DNA of 64,000 bases, from NCBI GenBank assembly GCA_013398015.1, contig VZRR01003267.1, positions 128,950 to 192,949 of the forward strand, given 5' to 3'. The position numbers and the translations under genes are program-made. Numbering within the stretch: the stretch's first letter is position 1; every line of letters begins with the position of its first letter. Source of the DNA: Oreocharis arfaki. Its lineage: Eukaryota; Chordata; Aves; Passeriformes; Paramythiidae. Below the pieces are notes generated by a model, which had not been told where the DNA came from, did no database searches, and was given only the letters and a program-made list of their open reading frames with translations. This document shows, in pieces, positions 23,301-36,800 of the stretch.

Positions 23301-26300
23301 GAGATTAAACAGAGATGTTAAAAGCACTGGAAATTCAAATTATCTAAAGCATTTTCTTCTTTTTGATCATAAAAATATCTGGCAGTGGGTCCGAGTTCTG
23401 AGGCGTGTGTCCTCTGCAAGGAATCGATCATTTCTAAGAGCAGCATCTCCCTGCCACTGCTCCTTCACCGTGTTCACCCTTGAACACGAGCACATGAGCA
23501 GCCCTGTAATTTGGCCAGGGAGAGTTTGTTTACAGAGCGACAGTGACCCTGCCTGGAACCTGCACCCAGGAGCCAGAGGAGGCACACACAGGGACTGGAT
23601 GCTGGAAAGCACCAACACTCCCCAAAAAAGAGGCAGAGCTCACAGGCCTTACGAGGGCACTGACAACCTTCTGTCTGAAGGTTTCTTTTCAGTCATCTCA
23701 GGCACTTTTACAAGTGCTTAAATAATTTCTACCACCTCACTCAATTTTTGCAAGGCACACAGGCTGGGATGAGGTTCAGACTGGCCTCATCTCTTCCAGA
23801 CAAAAGCACGTCCAGATGCAAGGTCTGAATTTGTTTGGTGGGACGTGTCCCCTGGGAAGAGTTGATGGGATGGAAATCCAGAGCCACCTTGAGGGAATGT
23901 GGGGGAAAATTTTAAGGATAGTTCCATTCTTACAACTACAATATCAAGGTCTTTCAATCCTCAGTGCTTCCTGCTATCCTAGCTGAAGCGCCAAGCACCT
24001 GAAAGCACTTTTTCACACAAAGATAGAAAGTGGAAGCACAGTTGGGTGCATGGAGGTGCTGTGGGTACAGCTGGGGACCTAAAAGGGAAGTGTGAGGACC
24101 ATCTGCTGACAAATACCCCTGCTTACAGCAGGCACTGAAAAGCTGCCAAAATTTTTTGGTAAGGGTTGCAAGTAACAGCTGTACTGACCTGAGAGGGATC
24201 ACAGCCAAAGAGAGGATGGTAGAGGCAGAGCTGTGCAGTCAAACTGGAAATAAGCATAGCCTTTGACAGTCTTGCCAGGAGTCCTGCCAGGGAATTTGGC
24301 TTGGACACAGGCTGCAGGTTCATCACAGACAGCCTCTCATGGGATGCAAAGCAAAACCTGAGCACTACCATCACTTCAGGGTAGTTCTCTAACTGCAACC
24401 AAAGCAGGCACTTCCTTCATGGGACTGGGAGGGAGCTGCAGGCACGGGAGGTGGGTGAGAACGAGGGCACTGCTGGGGTCATTTTGAAGATCCCCCACAG
24501 GAACTTCCACAGCTGCTCCATTATCCATTCCACTGCAGGAAGCCCAGAGGGTGATCCATGGACTGCAGCCCTCCAGAGGGTTCTGAGGCTGCTCTGAACA
24601 CACAAATTCCCTGTATTTATGTCATAGTAACAGCATCATCACAAAATAGGACCCAAAGCCCTTCCTGGCGCTGAGATGTCACCAGTGCAGTGAACTGGGC
24701 TGAGGCTGCTGCTGAGCACGCTTAGGCACTGGGATTTCACCCAGGTTTTGCCTGTTTAAAGCCAGCAGTTCATACACGGGGCCCTGCTTGCAATCAGCCC
24801 TGGTATCTTCAGCTTGGCCCTAAGCACTAACCACAAGTGAGACTTCAGAGAAACTCCGTGTTTATCCTTTCCGGCATCTCACAGTGCCCCATCAAACAAG
24901 GACAAAAGGTTTCCTTATGTAACAGGGATGCTATTTGTTATTTTTAACCTTATGGCAGCCAGGATTTGTGCCAGGTGGCGTTCTGCCTTCACCAGAGAAC
25001 TTCAGGAGGTTGCATTCCTCGCTGTCATCCCTGCCCTCTGGCACAGTTGATGCCCATACATGGTTTCCTGGCTGCCTGTCCTCGTGCCTATCCGTGAGCA
25101 TTTATTTGTGACAGCTCACGGAAATACCAGTCCTGTTCAACAAGGTAAGTCTAACGAGGATGCTGATCAGTCCTTTCCAGCATCCTGCAAGAGCTTCTGC
25201 TTCTAATAAAGGGTCCTGTCCCTGTGAAACCCATGAAGTCTGTTTACACCTATCTGTGCTACCAAACACCATCGCTGTAGCTGCAGTTTTCAGTTTCTCA
25301 GGACGGCTTTAAAACAGCTTGCCTAGTCCGTTCAAGCCCGTGGAAAGCAGACAAATAAAATGGTGGCAACTCCCAGCAGCCCAAGGGGGAGAGAAGAAAG
25401 CAAAGGCCACGGAGGGCACTGAGCCATGGGCTGAGCACCCTGAGCAGCCAGGACCCCGCAGCCTCCCGGCACTCCACAGACTCGCGGCACTGCTCGCCTG
25501 GCAAATTCCATCAGCAGCATCACCGGCCAGATGTGGGCAATTTCATGGAGCTTAAGCAAGCCTGGCTGATACAAAGGATGCTGCCAAAGCCTGTTGTACC
25601 TCCAGACCAATACAGGGAAACGCAGTGCCAACATCCTTTGGGTCCAAAGGAGCTCAACAGCAAATGATGATTTCCACAGGGCCGTGGCTGGTCTGGCTCT
25701 TTGTAAGCAAATAAGAGTGACAGATCCTGTGTCCCATGGCTTACAGTTTTATAAAATACACATGGGACCATGGGGAGAATAGATGTAAGTTGTCACAGAT
25801 GTGATATTTCAATTAGCAGCAAAGAGTCATTGAAAAACCAGAATAACTAAAGCTAATAGGGAATGTAACTCCACCTTCCTACGAATAGAAGGGTAACTGG
25901 TAATTTCAGCTATGTGCTCACATGATTTCAGGGTTTTTGCTTGTTTGCCTCTAACACAATCGCCCTTCATTCAGTCTCCAGGCTGGAGGCACAGAGAGGT
26001 AGAATTTTAATTCTTCTGGCCGTTTATACACATGTGGTGTTTCTTGACCTTTAAGTATTTGATTTTGAAACCTATTTAACTTTTCTGATGTAGGTGTTTT
26101 CGTGGGTTTTGTTGGGGAATGCCAAAAATTTTCTGCATGTAAGGAAAAAAAAAAAATCAATAAGAGCAACTGTGTGAGTGTTCTTCTGTTTGTACCCAGA
26201 GGGGCCTCCCTCTATGTCTGTAGCACCAGTTAAAGTTTCTTAGTAGCACAAGCTTCTTATTCAGCTTTGTTTTGACAAAGAAAGATAAACCACTGTTTTG

Positions 26301-29300
26301 CTTTGCCCTTCCCCCACCATTTACTAATTAGTTTTATTTAGTTTGCTATTCCCTACCCCTTGCAGGGGAAAAAAAACATATTAAAAAAAAAATTATTTAA
26401 AACCACATGAAGTTGTTGACTATGTAGGTTCTTAGGAAGAATTTAAAATAGAACATAATTATAAATCACTGCGAAAACGAGCTCGTCCTGCACAGGCAAG
26501 GACATTTAATTGTGTCCTTGTATGACTGGAATCACTGTAAACAACTAATACTCCTATTTGCAGGGACAGAAATAACAAGCTCATTCAGCTGGACAGAAAG
26601 GAAGACATAAAAGGAAACCAAAGGCTAAACCAGAATAAGCCACTGGAAAGTTTTATGTCAACAAAACTGGATTTAAATGAAGTAACATCAATTCACTATT
26701 TCGACTGTAAATGAATCAGAACATGAAAACATGTTTTAAAGGGAACATTTGTGATGAAACATCTATGACTAGCTCCTACACCAAAGGAACAGGGAAGTTA
26801 CTACTTATTTCTGTGTAGGATCAAAGCCCAACTGCAAAGTTACTTCTCTGGCTTTGGGACTGCTTTGGAGACCTACATTTTGAAAATGAGAAGAGCAGCA
26901 GAACTGCAAGGAAAACACTGAATAAATGACTTGCCAGCTGCACACGAAGGAAAACACGGCCCTGATGACATAATTAAGAAGTTGCATCACACCACATACG
27001 CATGATGGAGTAAAATTTAAATTACACAGGCAATTTCCATTCTTATGTTTCCTAATTTTCTGACTGCTTGACTTTGCAACTTAAATCTCTTTTATGATTG
27101 CTGTTTCTGACACTGACTTGCGGAAATGGGAGCAGATTTTAACGTTTCTTACTTTGCTTTACTTGATGGCAAGGTTTAGAAAAATGCACTAAACAAAACC
27201 AAAACCCCCAAGCTCAAACCAATGACGTGCATTTCTAAGGTATTTGAAATAATGGGAGATGAGTAAATAGTCACCTTGCTTTAAAATCAAGAGAAACACA
27301 GCAGAGCAGTTTTCCACTGAGAGGAAATAAGGAAATAAACTACACATTCAACAACTGCAAGATGCCCTGTCCCAATACAAACAGAATTCATTACCCAGTA
27401 ATTTTACAGTGGTGATAACAAATTAAAATCGTGGGCAGGCAGCAGAGAACCAAATAGATACACAACCCATGGCAAGGAGCAGCCAAATTAAAGGCAGCTT
27501 CTTACTCTGTCAAATTTTGAGTAATTAGTGCTTCCATTAGAGGCACAGTTCCAGCTTTAAGCAATTCTAAGTAATTAATGTTCCTTTATTTTGCCTGGAA
27601 GTCCTGACTTCAGCATTCTCCTAGGACATGCATTCTGCTAGCCAGAGCTACACAATGCAGATTAACTCGACTGGAAGGCAACTCACACTGGCAGATGAAG
27701 ATGTAATTTGTCATTCTGTACACACTGCTACTTCTAGCCCGGGATGCAATTTTTATTAACACAGCAGACTGATTCAAACAGAGGCAAAGACATGATTTTG
27801 TCCTACCTGTACCCATATGATTGCCTAAGATACAAGCAGTGTTGAGATTCGAAAATTGTACAGGACCAAATGACAAAATGTGAATAAAGTGCCAGATTCC
27901 ATCTTCCCACACAGCTCCAACCAGCTACAGGAATTCAGTAACTGACTGCACACTTAATAATTTAAGATAAATAAATTTAAATGCCCGATCGAGGAGGTTT
28001 TTCTGTACTTACTCATCACGTAATGTAAATTTAGGGATGGAAATGGCAAGCTGAGCAGGAAGCAGAGGCTGGTGTGGTGGATAGCACATGGACAAGGCGA
28101 GATTTGCTTGCCAGAGGCACTACAGCATTTGCACAGGCTGTGGGATAAGCTGTCTGGGTCCTCACAATCCTGTCTTTAAAACAGGCCTAGCAATATAGAT
28201 CTCCCAAAACTGCGTGTTCTTGCATTTCCTGGCCCTTGTGAAGAGGATTTGTTTGCCAACCAGCTGAAGATTCTTGAAGAAAAGGCGCGAAGTAAAAAGA
28301 TGAAACTGAATCAAAAGTGTCCTTTTCTATTTGTACCACAACATCAAGTATTAGACAACTCTCAGAATATTTCATATTGAGCTTTGAGATGCAGGACACA
28401 ACACCACCAGGCAGTAGTTTTACAAATCTTTTACCCAGTTTGAAGACCCCTCTGACCACTGGACAGTACCTACACCAAGAGGCACGTGGCAGAGAGCACC
28501 GTGCTTTGCTTTCTCTGCCAAACACAACCACAGCAGCACTTACCTTCCACTGGAGCTTCTGAATTTTCCATAACTGCAAGAAGCAGAGCCCCAGGACCGT
28601 GACCTTCACCCAGCAATTGGTGGGACTGAAGGGAAGGCTGGAATTGCAGCTGGGGAAGAGGAGAGGCAAGCAGGACCTACTCCCAGAGGTCTATCACTGT
28701 GCTGGTGAGAGGCTCTAACTGTTCTTTTCCAAGTACTATTGTACACGTGGACTCCAGATTGACAGGCCTTGTGTGCTTTTAATATTAATTGATATAAAAT
28801 TAACTATGACATCCTTGATCTACAAAGCTGCTTTTCTTACAGATTTGTCAGCATTTACACACGATCAGAACTACGCTCCAAGAAAGGCAAATCTTGCCAA
28901 ATATGTCAAAACCATAAAAGGTTCCCTCCTTTTTGCCCAGACCCTACCTTTATCATCCTCTTTATAATTCTCTTCCAAGGTGCAGCTACCATGTGCTTGT
29001 GCTTTTAAGCTACAAGGTGTCCTAAGTGCACCATGAGGACCCACATTTCTGTGTGACCGAGAATATCTTGAGGGAGAACAAAAATTCTTCTCTGACATCT
29101 AACCTGCAGTGATAACTTCACAAAAAGATACTTCGAAAACTTCATCCCCATGAAATTCCTATTTCCCCTCTTGGAAAGAAAAAAGTATCAGCATCTGCTG
29201 GGAGTGACAGCGGGTTTTCCCAGCTGCATATTCTCACATGTAAAATACATGACCCAATGATCTTTACGAGTTCACTAAATGTCAGGATCACTTCTGTTTA

Positions 29301-30500
29301 TTACAGATCCTTTTCACCAGGTTTCTCACTGGAAGATCAGTGCTGTGCAGCTCAGAAAGGCTTTGGCTCTGCCTCCTCTGCAGCCCTCATCCAACTGTGC
29401 CCCGAGGCACCGTCAGCAGCTCAATGAAGAACCTGGACACTGCTGCTCAGTTCTGCCCATTCTTGTGCCAAACTCCATCCCAGTTATTCTTTCAGAGCAG
29501 GGCATGCTGGTTTCTACTCGTTTTTTGGCTGAAAACATCTTCCTCAGTGGGTCAAAAAGCCTAAGTTATTTGTTATTAGTAATATATTTCATACTTTTAA
29601 AGATTTGTACTAAGCCATGACTAGGAAGGCTGTCAAATCCACTCAAATGCTTCTTATTGAAAAATCAGGCCTGCATATCCATAGATCCTCCCCTCCTTCA
29701 CCCACCCAAATTAAAGCTGTAATTCCCAAAGACAGCCACTCTTCTAAAACACCACACATTTCATACAGTTGTTATTAATAAAGTATGAACAATGTTTGCA
29801 GAAACATTAAAGAATCAGGTCAAGAACTCTGTCTGAATACCAGTGTTATTAAATAAGCCAATCATCCAACTTTTGAGTAATTAATGTCCTTGGTTTTTAC
29901 TTGAAAGCCTCATTCTCAGCACGTTCATAAGAGACAAATGTCCCACGCCAAAAGGAATGAACCTGAATTAACTCTTTTGGATGCCAAGTGTGGGAGGAAG
30001 AGGAAAATGCAACATTGGCAGGCTGGATACAGCACAGCACTTCTGCTCATGGGGTAAGTTTAGCTGCAGTCTGATGATTACAGCACATATAGTCAAGGAT
30101 TTGATCTGCTCCCATCTGTGCATTATCTGAGTATCTAAACAATTGCCCTAATGCACTTGAAAACTTTAAAATGTAAAAAGAAAACTAACAAAGCTGATGG
30201 TATCTCCAGATCACTGTGTGAAGCACTAATAAGCAACTGTGTTATACAACCCGTGTTCAACAGACTGAAAATGATCTTTCCCAAATCCAAATGACATCCT
30301 TCTGAAGCTGAAAGTGAGAGATCACAGCTGGCTGAGCACGCACTGTACTGTTCACTCATTTTAAAAGCTGCCATTGTAAAAGACCCTCCAGGCTTTATGT
30401 GGGTTCCTTTGCTCTTCTTATTATTAAGAGCTGCAAAGCTCCTCATATTTAACAGTAATTACAGGGGGAGATGGAGAAAAAACTAATGAGAGGGAGAGAG
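17331..30500. other. Long intergenic interval between CYP2W relic and C7orf50
   Basis: About 13 kb with no recognisable exon, tRNA or intact mobile element on either strand. It contains a possibly conserved block near 21,480-21,960 and a diverged repeat pair at 27,567 and 29,871. A distal regulatory role is possible but not shown by sequence. Confidence 0.55.
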
Positions 30501-30562
30501 GTTTATTTTTCTAAAGAGGCGCAGTAAGATTAATAGCAAGACTCTGGGCTATATATGTTACT

Positions 30563-30568
30563 TTTATT
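30563..30568 (-). promoter_or_regulatory. C7orf50 poly(A) signal candidate
   Basis: Minus-strand AATAAA (TTTATT on +) starting about 150 bp beyond the C7orf50 stop codon, the expected distance for a short 3' UTR. A second hexamer lies at 30,502-30,507. Confidence 0.6.
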
Positions 30569-30716
30569 TAATCACCTCCAAACACGATAAATATTTGCAA
30601 CTGGAAAAAATGATGAGTACAAAATTTCGTACTATCTTTACAAACCCTTTACAGACTCTGTATGTGACATCCTCTCCTTCCCTCCAGCAGACAACAATTG
30701 TGACACAAAAATACTC

Positions 30717-30899
30717 TCAGGACAGCAGTTGCAGAACTTGTCTGATGCGCTCGCACTTCTCCAGCAGTTCTGGGTCTTCTCCATCAGAACCATCAAATTC
30801 CTTCATAAAAGCTTCAGCTTTCTGCACAGTTTTGTCTCGTGCACCACCCTGAAGCCCTTGCAGATAATCCAGTAAAATGGTGAAATACTTGTCTGGCAC
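30717..30899 (-). CDS. C7orf50: C7orf50 last coding exon
   Basis: 183 bp. Acceptor TTTCAAG, then VPDKYFTILLDYLQGLQGG, continuing to IRQVLQLLS and a TGA stop at 30,719-30,717. The C-terminal decamer is identical to what I recall for human C7orf50. Phase 0 start matches the preceding exon's end. The E/D-rich segment before the C-terminus (FDGSDGEDPELLEKCE) is more divergent. Confidence 0.95.
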   Translation of the reverse strand: MPDKYFTILLDYLQGLQGGARDKTVQKAEAFMKEFDGSDGEDPELLEKCERIRQVLQLLS

Positions 30900-33800
30900 C
30901 TTGAAAGAAAAAACAAAAGGAAGGAAAAACAGCTTTATTTTCTCCCCTCTCAATACTTATTTACAATCCCATCACAGCATCACCTGAAAGACAATGAGGA
31001 GTACAGCACAGGCTTTGGCGTTTGCCAAAGTCCAACTTCAAGTGGAAATCCGAGTGGAAACGTTTCCTGCCAAGGTTCAGGCTGCCAGGAGGGATGGACC
31101 CTGGTGAGAGGACTGTCATGTGCTCGGATGGGCAAAGCATCTGAGAGGAAATGCTCAGCAGATGTGGAAACGCTGATCAGCAAATGCAAACACTGCCTGA
31201 CAGGGAGCCCAAGGCTCTGAGGGTTGGTGGAAGAAAGAAACAAAAAAAACATTAGCCAAGCCCTCCTTTTGGAAACCCAGAGGCAAATCTTACTAAAATC
31301 GGTGAGAACTGCATGCTTATGTCTGAAGAAAGAATTTTGCTGGAATTCCCCTCGCCCTTGCTCAAAAATTGTTTGCTAAGATGAGAAACCACCCACCACT
31401 GCACACTTTGACAGAATGCTCACACAAAGGAATAGAATTTAATTTGAAAAACAAACTGAAATTCGGACATATGGAAATAATTTTTAAATCATGCTGACTA
31501 AAACTGATAGGCTCTACCAACATGTCTAACATTAAAAGCACTTTAGTCACCTACAATTGCACTACCCCTGTTTCACTCCCTTTCTAATTAACTAGTCATA
31601 GATTAGGTTTTAGTTTATCTGGTACAACATACAATTTAAATGATCATTACATTTATCTTGACAATAACTCAGCAAAGACTTTGGAATTATTTATTCAGTA
31701 CTTCAGACTGAAGTACTTTCAAAAGTAATAGGTGAGCAGACCTACGCTGATCTTAACTTCATGCTGTGTATCTGTGGAACAGGTTTCAGCCAATAACAGG
31801 ATTATTTTTTACTGTGAATCATGAGATGTTAAAATGATCTCACCCTGCAAATATGTTTCTCCATGTTTAACTTTACACATATAACTTGACATGAGTCAAG
31901 TCAAACACATACGTAAGTATTTAAAGGATTCGAGGCTAATTATTCGAGGGCGGTTTCAACTCTGCAAAGTATCAACATTTCAGAGAAGACAGAGCTTCAA
32001 CAGACACTTAATTTACAACTTATTTCTCCATGGACATTTGGCAGCAGAACTTTGATCACTAGAACTTCTATCACTCCAAAAGAAGAGGAAGAAAGAATAT
32101 TCCAGCACTGCCTTCATCAATCAGGGGCATCACAAAGGAATAAATCAAAACTAAAGGCTGCGTTCAACCCCATAACTTGTACACTATGGAAAACCTTCTT
32201 ATTCTTCACACAAACACTCCTGCATTAAAGAAACAATACAGTTACAAAAGAAATATTAATTTTACAATGACTGACACTGAAATGGATGACATATGGAGCG
32301 TTGCTACACTATACAAACCAAACACAGTGAAAAATGTCTGTATTTCTGAAAGTTTTCACTCACAGTAAGCTGGTAGTAATAACAGATGAACCCATTTAGA
32401 CACAAGCAATTCCAGTGTGACAGTGCTCCCTTAATGCAGATACTCAGTACTGAGCTTTCAAAGCTCAGCAACGTCTCCACATTTCAAACCTCGGCCAAAT
32501 TATCTCTGTAATTTACAACTCCTGTTCTCAGACCTCATGGCACAGACATACCTGTGGAACTACAGTTATTAATACATCATTTAAGCAAAATGCTTGAGGG
32601 GGAAATTGAAAGCCTGCTCTAAATTTAGAAATACTAAGAGTGCAGACTTAACATGTGGCTGCCTGAAGCCTAGGAAACATTCAGCATTTGGCCCTGAGGG
32701 TGCTCGAGTGCTCAAAAAGTCTGATTTTCTCCTTTAACATAACACAGTGCTGAGGTTTCTCTCATCAGGAGCTCACAACACAGCACCCCGTGGGCAAGGT
32801 AAGATCGTATTTCCTCCTGACTTACACAGACAGTAGAGCCACAGCAAGGACTGGGACACACAAAGTACCGGCAAGGAAAGTTAATGAAATCCAACTTTTA
32901 ATTCTTCAAATGCAGCAGTACAAAAGAGGTCATTTCAGGGGTCTTGGCGAGGTTTTCCAAGGAGGAACACAATCCTTGTCCCAAGGTCAGTACAAGGCTG
33001 GTTTGGAATTGGAGACCAAGGTCTGCCACCACGGCTCTGGAAGTTGAAGCGAGGCTTATGGGATTTTGTTATTATCCTTTTGTTAAACTGTTCTGACCTC
33101 TTTCTTGTTTCTTTTTCTCTCTCACACACCAATTTTGCCTCTGTCCTAACTTCCTAATATGCACTAGAGCTGATTAATATGGAAACAACCCCAAGTGAAA
33201 TAATTCCTGTCTTTGGGAAAAGGAGGGAAACGTTACAAAAGAGTAGCAGGAAAAGAACAGTTATCACTTTTAAATTACCCTGTGCAACTTGTAAATCTTC
33301 AGACCTGGAGACCTGCAGACACTCACATATTCTGCAAAGCAAACACAGACACCAGCACAGAGAAGCTCAGCTCGTTGCTGCCAGGCTGCATTTTGGGAAG
33401 CTTCAGCCACCTCTCCAGGCCCAGAAGCTGAACACTGATCTAGTAACTTCCCAAAAATGCTGTGCCAGATGATAAAGACCAACAAATGACCTAGTGTTTA
33501 TTTTATTCTGGGTGCTGGAGAAGTTGACACACCATAGGTACACAGGCCTGGTTTGGAACCTGTCAGCCAACCACCAGATGGATTTTAAAGGAGCTTAAAA
33601 AACCATTCATCTAGCAAACAGTTTTAAAACCTCAACTTATTTCTTACAGAAAGAGGCCTACCAGTACAGGAAACTCGATTCAGGCCTTTGCATGGCTCTT
33701 CAGTAGGCATCCAAGTGACACCCTGAGATCAAAGATGTGGCTTAGGAAGGAAAGGAACTTATGTCTCCTTTTGTACTTTAGTCATGCTTGGATTACCAAC

Positions 33801-36800
33801 AGATTTTATTCTGTAATGGACAGGAAGTTGAATTTGGGTATAAAAAAAATATTCAAAAGAAGCTGGGTGTGCCCTCCCTATGGTCCTGATGAAGAAAGAG
33901 ACTTCATCATATGCTTAATTATAAGCACTTGAGCAGTTGTACTAACTTCACTGAATCTGGATGCAGATGTTAATCATTCTCTGAAGCTCATATTCAATGC
34001 TCCTCTGATTATTAAACTACAAAATATGTGAATTTAAATAAATCAGAGCACTTCCATCAGCATTTAAAACAAACAAAAAAAAAAGTTTCATTTCAACGTT
34101 GAGAAATAAGGAGTTCAACTGTGTTTTGATACATAAAACAAAAATGCTACTTACAGTTCATTGTGCCCCAGTAGATTTCAACACAAACCCCAAAATAAAC
34201 AGGTAAAAAAAATAAAAACATCACTCTGCCTGCCAAACAATTTCTAGGCAGCTTTGAAGAGCATACATTGATTTTGAAAGGTTGATAAAGAATTTTAAAG
34301 GAGAAACTTAAAAAAGAGAAGACAGAGCAAACAACCCAGAAACTAAAATCGAATTTGTACTCTGAAAGTCATCTTTTTAAAATATTTACACCATGTGAGC
34401 ATTTTTGTCTTCATGAAACTCTGCTGTTAATTATCTGGCTGTCTAAAAAGTAACACCCAGTGTCAGGTGATTGGCTTAAGAGCTGCTGACTAATTTGGGT
34501 CAGGAAGATTGGTATGAGTAAACGTTCAAGTGCACACAAAATCAGCAAAACCTAACTGAATGTCAACAAGATGAACCAGTAAGTGAGGCACTGTGCAAAT
34601 GGGCAGATGTTTGTTCTGTTGCACAACAAAATGAATGGCCTGAAACCCTCATTTGATACCACGGTGGTCAGATACTTATTGGAAATACAATTTATGTCGT
34701 TTTTTAAGTTATGAAATGAATTATGTCTGTATGGATGCAAGCCTGGCTTCTGGTTATACTTTATCCTTCTCACAATCAACATCAGGTTTCACTTATATTT
34801 AAATGGGAGAGCTATTTTAACATCTTGGCAGTATGGCTGTACATCTTCTGTGGAGCCAGAGATATCTGAAACAGTATGAGAACTGTGGTTTGCACTATTG
34901 GGTTCCACATTAGGAAATTCAAATTAAGGATATGACTCGAATTCTCAGCAAGCTCCAGATTTAAATAAAACATGAATATGCTCTCTTTATGCTTGAGATC
35001 CACCAAGTATAAAAATCTAGCATACACAGGACAATGATCACCAAGAAAATTAAAAGATCAATGATAAGCAATTAAAATGCTTCAGCATCTTGGTTAAAAA
35101 CAAACTAATTTGTAAATTATTAAGAAATTATGAGACCAGCGCATGGCTAGTACCAGGTTAATAAAGAACAGCTATAACTAATGTATAAGACTATATCATA
35201 TTTGTTCTGAAAAAAAAGCAGCATGAATACAAACCTTCTCCTTATCATACATGTGCAGGAGAAGCCACGTCTGTCTTGTCTTTTGAAACTTCCATCCTTC
35301 TGGGTTCTTAGACCAGCTGTAGAAAATTAGGAAAAAACATTGCTTAAACTGGGACACCAAAACATTCTTTATTTAGAAAATATTCCCTACAATTCTCCCA
35401 AGTGACTTTGTATGCACGACACGGAGTTTTCATGGCACCGTGGGACACAGATACTGGCACACATTTTGTACAAGGCCACCTGGCTTCTGTGCAAAAAAGT
35501 TACAGGAAGATATCATAGGCAAGAAGGTCACAAATTTTCCTCAGAAAGCAGCAATTCCTTGAAGTTAAATATCAAGTCCCACCCCCAGCTTTGGCCCGTC
35601 CTTTATTTATGAGAGGTCATTGCCCTCATTCGACCAGGACAACTGAGCACCCCAAATCTTCACCCCTGCTGCAGGGCTGAGTATCCGGGGAGGTGGAAGG
35701 GACAGGAATCAAGTCTGGGTTTTGGAAAGTGGCTGCTTCACAATTAACTGAAATTTATGTGAAATTAGGCAGCCTCTGAAGGACTGGGAGGAGAGATTGG
35801 TGCTACAATGGTCACCTCAGCAATGGCTGCAGCCCCATCACAGATAGCTCTTCCAGAGCAGACAAAATTCATCCTTCAGGAGCAAACGTTTTAAGGCTTG
35901 GGCTTGTCTAAATGTGTCACTTAAATATTTATATTTATAGGCTAGAAAAATGGGGGGGGGGTTATGTCTCTCTCTCTCATGAGGAATACTTGAATACTGT
36001 TAAAAGTGAGAGGGTGAACAAAGGATTAACATCTGCAAACGTTCTTTGGCTGTTTAGCAAACACATTTTCAATATGCAAAATTTTAGCTGGGTTAAAATA
36101 GCACATTTATGTGCATCTTGAACATGTTTTTAAAGCTGGTATATTCTGGTTTAGATGAAGAAAGAGGCATTTATTTCTATTAAAATAATGAGCAAACCTG
36201 TAAATCTCGCTATAAAAGGAAGGCTACTTCTTAAAATTATGTGCTTGAAAATTAGTATTGTAAGATGTACAAAATCTGGCAGTACACTAAAGTATCATTT
36301 GAAAAGAAAGGGAAAAAAATATAAGGAGAAAACCCAAAAACTTTCACATTTATTTGATTTTTCTCTAAAGAAAAGTAGGTCTCCAGAGGGTAGCATGCAA
36401 GATGCCATTAATGTTCCAGCTTGTTTTACACAGCAATAGAGGGCACAGAAATCAGTTGAAAAGCCAGCTGGGTAGGAGAATTAGTATTGTTTAAACACTG
36501 TCAAGTCTAATAAAGCAAAAGAGTCCTCATCTTTGGTGAATGCTGCACCAGCAAATACATTGTTCAGTCAATTCAATGAGAGAAAAAAATGAGACCACAA
36601 ATTTGTATAGAAAGGTTTCATGGAAGCCTCTGAAGAAAATCTAAAGAAAAAGATTATTGTCTTGACGTTCAAATTCAAGATAAAGAAAAAGAACTCATTA
36701 GGGTTATCATCAGTTAAACATAATAAAATAGCTTCTAACCAAAATATAAGGTAGAAATCAGACAGCTAACAGTAAACCAGGAAGGACAGACAAAACACTA

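Noticed and set aside
28187..28669. 160-residue minus-strand frame
   Set aside because: No recognisable domain and no splice or promoter context. Length is within chance expectation for this window.
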